From Stenogyne calaminthoides (Eukaryota > Streptophyta > Magnoliopsida > Lamiales > Lamiaceae), in assembly GCA_037126765.1 (NCBI GenBank), contig JBBCBC010000032.1, positions 434,001 to 498,000 of the forward strand: DNA of 64,000 nucleotides, written 5' to 3'. The position numbers were made by a program, and so were the translations under genes. Each line of letters begins with the position of its first letter. Within the stretch, counting starts at the first letter, position 1. Below are positions 58,251 to 64,000 of this stretch, in pieces. The notes below the pieces were generated by a model that saw only the letters and a list, made by a program, of their open reading frames with translations, ran no database searches and was not told the origin of the DNA.

Positions 58251-59800
58251 CTTTATTTAGGCTCAATTTTTTAAATTGTAATTTTATTCGTGGACATTAA
58301 ATTTGAAATTGGATAGTAGAACTCCAATTAGATCATTTTGCGGTATCCAATTGTCATGAATTTTAATGTTTTATTTTGCATGCATATATAAACCGTGGTT
58401 TTTTAATTCGATTCGTTCGGATTTATTTTGCCTCGTGAGAGAAAATCCACGAGTAGACTAGATTTATTTGATTTGATCAATGTAATAGACTAGTCTAGAT
58501 CTAGGTTTATTTATTTTTGTAAATAAATTGTAACCGGACGGAACCAAGAGATGAAGAATTAAGGACTTAAATCAGAATTCAGGGCGTGAGGGCGGCGCGA
58601 AGCGCTGGCCGGCACGCATGGGCGCAGGCGAGGCCGGCAGCCGAAAGGGGCGAGATGATGAGGGGTCACAAGACAAAGTGCGCTTCCAAAGTCGAATGGA
58701 TGGGGCGGCAGACGCGGGCGTTAAGACGACAAAGGCATGGAGACGCGAAGGCCGCTAAGGACGCTGGCGAGGTGAGAGGCGGAGAAGGCAACACGGATGC
58801 GCTGCTGGCCGCCGATTTCGCCGAGGCGCATCGGCATCGGGGCGCGTGGCTCGCCAAAGTGCGCCGAGGTCGTTTAGGTCGTCCTGTGCCGCGGGTTCAC
58901 GGATATGGCATGCATCCCTACCGCGAAATGTTACGCCATGTTCGAGACTAAGTATTTTTTTCGAGACGAACGAGTGGGAGAAATTCGAGACGTGTTTCTT
59001 CAAGATCAAGCCAAGAAAAATCAAACCATGACAATTGGATAATTTGTGCCCAATGTGTTTATTTTTTCATTTTTTGCTTGATTTATTTGTGTTATCTTAT
59101 GCTTTATTTATTTTGTTTAAATGTGTTTGCATGAGGGTTGCCAAATTGAAAAAATCTCAACTTCAAAATTACTAAGTATGTTTTAATAATTAATTGACAA
59201 TTTTATTTAGGATAATAAAATTGAATTAATTTTTGACCTCCATGATTTATTTATTTGTGAATTCTTTTGGAGAAATTCCTCCAACGGGGACGGTCAAAAG
59301 ATAGGTTTCACATGAATGAATTCCAAACGGATGATTGTGGGTTATTACTAGTAATGGCGATGACCCTCCCAACGAGGCTCGATCAAAATAAATAGTAATC
59401 TCAGTATTTAATCATGGTTATTACTTAGGTATAAAATTGATATGCATATACTTCTCCAAGTCCTGTCGATTTTTTATATTGGTCAAGTGGGAGCCAACTA
59501 TTAATCTGGATATTAAAGGTTTGTAATCGTTCTTGTTTGTAACTCGCTTGAATGTGTTTAAATAATGACCCACCCAACGTGGCTTATTTAAATTGTTTTG
59601 AGATGTTGGTGATGCATGTTCATATTTTTTTGAGATTTTAAATATGATGAATGTGATCGAACCTTGTGATATACTTGTCTTTAGTGCATGTAGTTGTTTA
59701 TTTCAGCCAAAGATGTCGTTACCTTTTAATCCATTGTTATTATACTTTAAAGTCAATACAATATGTATGGAAACTATATTGATTGAAAAATTATAATTGT
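58251..59800 (+). other. leader of last Copia element with a GC-rich island
   Basis: Between primer site and gag. 58580-58945 is strongly GC-rich inside AT-rich DNA and has a 121-codon open frame (58586-58951) of Ala/Arg-rich composition that I cannot assign. The rest is AT-rich with no gene seen. Confidence 0.6.
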
Positions 59801-60484
59801 CCTAATCGCACAAAAAAGCACAAGTGGATTTTGACACACAAAAATCGGATGAGCCGGTGACGAAGTCAAAACACGGGACTCGTCGGATCACCTTCAGAGA
59901 GATGATGTAAATGCATTGAAAATGGTGGAGGAAAAAACCCGTAAGGGATTCGTCCTCAAAATAGATGGCCCATCTGAACAAACTTGAGATTCTCGAAAGC
60001 AGATTATGATCTAGAGACTCGGATGAATTTGGTACTTCATTCTCCTTGAAAGTTTTTTTTTTTTTGAGCATTTTGGCCTCGCTAAGCTAATTTGTTGCAA
60101 ACTTTTGGACTCGGCAGAAATGATGATAAGGTACCAAACTCAAGCTTTGACAAACAAGTGGTCCGTCTTCATCTTCTAGGCCAAGGGTAGGCAAGATAAA
60201 GAAGAGGACCAAAGGCCATAAGCAATAAAACTCAATCTGTTGCCAAAAGGCAATGGTAAGATGAGAAATGCTTGTTGAGTCAAGGAAAATCCAAAGAGGA
60301 AGTGCTTAAGTCTGCGGTGAGAGAGGACAATGGAGGTTTTTGCTGTTCCAACCCCAAAAGGGACGGAAAGAAAGGTAATTCTCACACACTAGTTGTTGAA
60401 ACTTGTTTTAGCGGCGATACTTCTCATTCGTGGGTGGTTGATACGAGATCCACTAATCATGTTGGCTTCACGGGTTCTAAATGA
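59800..60484 (+). pseudogene. gag remnant and protease motif (last Copia element)
   Basis: Frame-broken gag (a short match MAHLNKLEIL near 59965) is followed by a frame at 60272-60484 with HSWVVDTRSTNHVGFTGS. This is the Copia protease entry, where DTG is expected but DTR is read, so the active-site Gly is lost. Confidence 0.65.
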
Positions 60485-60537
60485 TCCGCAAGAACGTGGT
60501 GGGAGTGAGATCCTCATCACCTTTGGGCAACGTTACG

Positions 60538-60655
60538 AAAGTAGATGACATTGCAATGCTACGTAAGTGATAGATATTGCAATGCTACGATAGTAACGAT
60601 TATTGCAATACTACGCAAGTAGCAGACATTGCAATGCTACATGAGTAGCAGTTAA
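60538..60655. repeat. 26-bp tandem repeats in protease / pre-integrase region
   Basis: Four units of 26 bp centred on ATTGCAATGCTACG (near 60550, 60578, 60604 and 60630). The third unit has one change (ATTGCAATACTACG). Confidence 0.85.
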
Positions 60656-61029
60656 AGCAGTGGGAGAAGTGCACCTATCTTTTGAAGATAAAGTTTTTTT
60701 GAGATTATCTTTGTGTTCCCAGTTTTAGAAAGAATTCACTTTCAGTTTCTAAAATTCGATTAAAGGACACTAAGTTTCTTCTAATAAGAATGACATCATT
60801 TTTGAAATGATGAGTGTATCTGTTATGGGACATTGATGGAAAATCTCTATACAATTAATCAGGCACACCACTCACTTAAATGTATCCTATAACACATCAA
60901 TCTGCTTTTCCGAGAAAAGAAAACGTTCATCAGACGTAAACGAGACACTTCTTTGACATCTAAGATTAGGATCATATAAATCCAAAGAGGATCCAAAGGT
61001 TGGTGAGAGACGGTTCACTAGGGTTTTCT

Positions 61030-61760
61030 CCAAGTTGAACCGATTCCAACCTGCGAATCATGTTTGGAGAGTAATATTACCGAGAGGGCATTTGGAGCCA
61101 AGGGGAATAGGGCCAAAGAAGTGCTAGAGATCGTTTACACAGATGTGCGTAGTTCAATGTCAACCAAAGCAAGAGGGGTTATGAGTAATTTTATTGATGA
61201 TTACTCAAGGTACATTTTCCTTATGAAGCATGAATCGAGACCTTTGAGAAATTCTAAGAATTTAAGGCTCAAGCGAGAGAATCATGTGGAAAAACGATCA
61301 AGTCTCTACGATCTGATCGTGGAGGCGAATACCTCAGCGATGAGTTTTTGAACTACTTATCTGATGAAGGGATTGTATCCCAGCTCACCGCACCCGCACC
61401 CGCACCCGGAACCCGTCAACAAAACGAGGATTGCAGAGCGAACCAACAGAATTCTTTTGGAAATGGTTAGATCAATGATGAGTTATACGGATCTTCCCGA
61501 AAGTCGCTTCCGGGGTCATGTTTTTGAAAAGGGGCCGACTTACATTCTGAACTTGGTGCTATCCAAATCAGTTCCCAGAACCCCAAAGAATTGTGGACCG
61601 GACGCAAGTCTAGTATGAGACACATGAGAACTTTGAGGTGTCCGGCCTACATGTTGGACAAGGAAACCGGTGAATTGGATCCTCGATCGTAATTAAATTT
61701 TTTTTTGTAGGATACCCCGAGGGAACAAAAGGGTGAATGTTCTATAGTTCCGAAGATCAA
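61030..61760 (+). pseudogene. integrase (last Copia element)
   Basis: RAFGAKGNRAKEVLEIVYTD (~61081), NFIDDYSRYIFLMKHES and RTNRILLEMVRSMMSYTDLP (~61440) follow the Copia integrase order. KSVPRTPKN and the GYPEGTKG-like tail near 61710 close it. Several frameshifts separate the blocks. Confidence 0.88.
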
Positions 61761-62039
61761 AAGGTGGACATCCGCACCCACTTTAGATTTTGGAAGAAAA
61801 CTATAGAACCAAAGAAAACCCAAAAGTGAGATTACCTTAAATGAGCTTAGAGGGCAAACCTCAGTGCCGACTGTACTAGATGATATACCAAACGATACGT
61901 TTCACAACTGGCGAACCTCGTTATAGTGGGAGGGTTGTTAGACGACCGAGAGATTCATGGGAATAGGAGGGTCCTCGGACTTGATTCCGGAATCGGACCC
62001 ATGGACATATGACGAGGCACCCAAGATAAGGATGCGATT

Positions 62040-62665
62040 TCAAACAAAGAATGAAAGCCAAAGTGGGTTCTATGTTTCATAATAGAGTGTGGGAACTAGT
62101 CGAACCACTTAATGGGGTCAAACCCATTAGATGCAAGTGGGTATATAAGAGGAAAAGAGGATCGGACGGGAAGGTTGAAACCTTTTAAAACAAGACTAAT
62201 GGCGAAAGGTTATACTCAGAAAGAAAGGGATCGATTATGAGGAAACTTTTTCGCCCGTAGCCATGCTTAAGTCCATTTGTATTCTCTTATCGATTGCTGC
62301 GCATTTTCAACTTTGAAATCTGGCAAATGGATATCAAGACAACTTTCCTTAATGGAAATCTTGATAAAGAGATCTATATGCAACAACCCCTAGTTTTCAT
62401 TGAAACAGGCCAAGAACACCCAGTTTGTAAGCTCAAGAGGTCCATTTACGGACTCAAACAGGCATCCAGAGCTTGGAACCAAAGTTTTGATCATGTTATA
62501 AAGTCTTATGGGTTTTGATCAAAACGAGTTTGAAAGTTGTGTGTATAAAAACGTGTCGGAACTGCATTGGTATTCTTAGTACTATACGTAGATAACATTG
62601 TGATCATCGGGAACGATGTGAAGGTGTTATCAGACGTAAGGGCATATTTTTTTTCAAAAACAGTT
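62040..62665 (+). pseudogene. reverse transcriptase (last Copia element)
   Basis: IRCKWVYKRKRGSDGKVE near 62125, QMDIKTTFLNGNLDKEIYMQ (~62324) and SIYGLKQASRAW (~62441) are RT blocks. The catalytic box near 62580 reads LYVDNIVIIGND, where the second Asp of YVDD is Asn. Frameshifted at about 62190 and 62515. Confidence 0.9.
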
Positions 62666-62669
62666 TGAT

Positions 62670-63560
62670 ATGAAAGACTTAGGGAAAGCCGGACAAATCC
62701 TTGGGATCAAGATCACTCGAGATCGCAAGATAAGGATGATCGGGTTATCGCAAGTTTCATACATAGACACTGTCTTGAAATGCTTCAGCATGCATGATTC
62801 CAAGAAAGGATTCGTACCTTTCAGACTTGGAATCCATCTATCCAAGAAAATGTTCCCTAAGACGAAAAGGAGATAGATGACATGAAAGGTATTCCTTGTG
62901 CTTCGGCTGTCGGAAACCTTATGTATGCATTGCTGTGTACGAGACCGGATATCTGCTTTGCCGTAGGCATGGTAGCAAGATATCAAAGTAACCCAGGGAA
63001 AGCGCATTGGATGACAGTTAAAAACATTCTGAAGTGTCTGAAAAGAACTCGGGATATAATGTTGATATATCAGTCAGATACTCCAATCCCCATCGGCTAC
63101 ACGGACTCGGATTTCCAATCAGATATAGATTCCAGAAATTATCTGCCTCAGTTAGTGTGTTTCCATTTGGGAAGTGTAGCCATCAAATGGACGAGTGTGA
63201 AGCAGAAATGCATCACTAACTCAACCATGAAAGTCGGGTAAGTAGCTGCTTATGAAGTAGTGAAAGAACCGATTGGGCTCTAGATCTTCTTAGTGGACTT
63301 GGATGGTGTTCTGAATTTGTCTAGCAATATATGCTAGGGGCAGTTGCAAATTCAAGAGGACCAAGAGTCCACAAGTCAAACAAACACATTAAAGGAAAGA
63401 CATCTTATACGAGAAATCGTTAAGAGAGGAGATATAGATATGGCAAAGATAGCGTCTGAGGACATCCTAGCAGATCCATTCACAAAGCGTCTGCCTCTGA
63501 ATACATTCGAGAGACATGTGAGTGGAATGGGTGTCAAGACCGTTGCCAATCTGCTTTGAG
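62670..63560 (+). pseudogene. RNase H (last Copia element)
   Basis: KAGQILGIKITRDRKIRM ends the RT part. Then NLMYALLCTRPDICFAVGMV (~62919), IGYTDSDFQSDIDSR (~63093), VAIKWTSVKQKCITNSTM and ASEDILADPFTKRLP (~63450) mark the RNase H. Stops at 62874, 63239 and 63557 delimit fragments. Confidence 0.9.
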
Positions 63561-63669
63561 TATAAGTGGGAGAAATTATTAGGTTCGTGTAGGTGACATT
63601 AGATGTCACGGACTACTCGAGACGTGTTGTAGTATACTTAAAAGCAGACTTTGAGTATAAGTGGGAGAT

Positions 63670-64000
63670 TGTTGGGATTATCTTTGAAAAGTATGCTTTT
63701 TACTTTGTATAATTGAAATGAATTTCGGACTTATTTTCTTGAAATAAATTGTTTATCGATGCTTTAAATATGATTCAATGTTATATATATTTTTTGCATA
63801 AACTGTTCAATAATTAAATGACGTGTTACTTTGTGTAGTTAATTTAGTGATACCCGATCACGGAAGATTAAATTAATGAAGTCCTTGTAACTAAAAAAAG
63901 TACGCCATTCACGACCTAGATGGAAATGAACAACCATCGCGAAAGGTTGAGGTGTAAGGCTCAGATTGGTTTGTCTTGACCAAGAGATTACACTAGTGCA
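63670..64000 (+). repeat. 3' LTR start of last Copia element
   Basis: TGTTGGGATTAT after the polypurine tract GTGGGAGAT (63661-63669), matching 56382 onward until the window ends. Confidence 0.9.

Larger units (their letters stand above)
56382..64000 (+). mobile_element. Ty1/Copia element (+), 3' LTR runs off window
   Basis: LTRs starting TGTTGGGATTAT at 56382 and 63670 flank an internal region with gag remnants, protease motif, integrase, RT and RNase H in Copia order. The 3' LTR is truncated by the window end. All coding parts are degenerate. It inserted into the Sire LTR fragment at 55953. Confidence 0.9.

Noticed and set aside
58586..58951. GC-rich frame as bacterial contamination
   Set aside because: It is embedded without a break in a retroelement leader; composition alone is not enough. 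Kept as a finding instead.

Overview
This is plant nuclear DNA, almost certainly from an asterid-type eudicot. The one recognisable host gene is a progesterone 5-beta-reductase / iridoid synthase-like (PRISE, VEP1-type) gene. Everything else is nested LTR retrotransposons and small plant transposons (Stowaway MITE, foldback elements, a TRIM, a SINE, a LINE stump) in AT-rich spacer. There is no prokaryotic signal: no operons, ribosome-binding sites or CRISPR arrays. Lamiales is my guess from the PRISE gene; the sequence does not prove it.

Layout. (1) 1-10563: the 3' part of a Ty3/Gypsy Tat-lineage element on +: gag end, protease, RT, two RNase H regions, integrase, tandem-repeat 3' region and a 957-bp 3' LTR. 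Antisense to it at 6297-9330 is a four-exon gene with GT-AG introns and its own TATA box. (2) 10564-12746: LTR-like remnant, then AT-rich DNA with a ~943-bp tandem duplication. (3) 12752-27303: a full-length Sire-type Ty1/Copia element on -, LTRs 1568 and 1600 bp, target duplication GAACT, inserted in the second duplication copy. (4) 27309-29186: AT-rich spacer. (5) 29192-45367: a second Sire family on + with three LTR copies (LTR - complete internal region - LTR - gag stump - LTR tail), flanked as one unit by the duplication CAAGT. Its integrase carries a 476-bp TRIM, and it holds an uninterrupted 1,210-codon ORF with promoter-like sequence in front. (6) 45373-50650: spacer with a Mutator-type foldback MITE, a LINE 3' end, a SINE with 8-bp duplication, and a Stowaway MITE nested in another foldback. 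(7) 50744-52592: the PRISE gene, preceded by a poly-Gln uORF, with a foldback element in intron 1 and cut off by a Copia LTR. (8) 52593-64000: a chain of insertions: Copia (-), a Sire LTR fragment inserted in it, then another Copia (+) inserted in that and running off the window.

Two themes link the regions. Both large element types carry an extra gene outside gag-pol (the antisense four-exon gene and the 1,210-codon ORF), each with its own TATA box and 5' UTR-like leader, as if it were an independent transcription unit. Second, when duplicated copies are compared, differences pile up at CAG and CTG triplets in sharply bounded blocks, including inside tRNA primer sites that should be conserved. 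That looks more like a base-calling or assembly artefact at methylated CHG sites than evolution, so many frameshifts called here may not be real.
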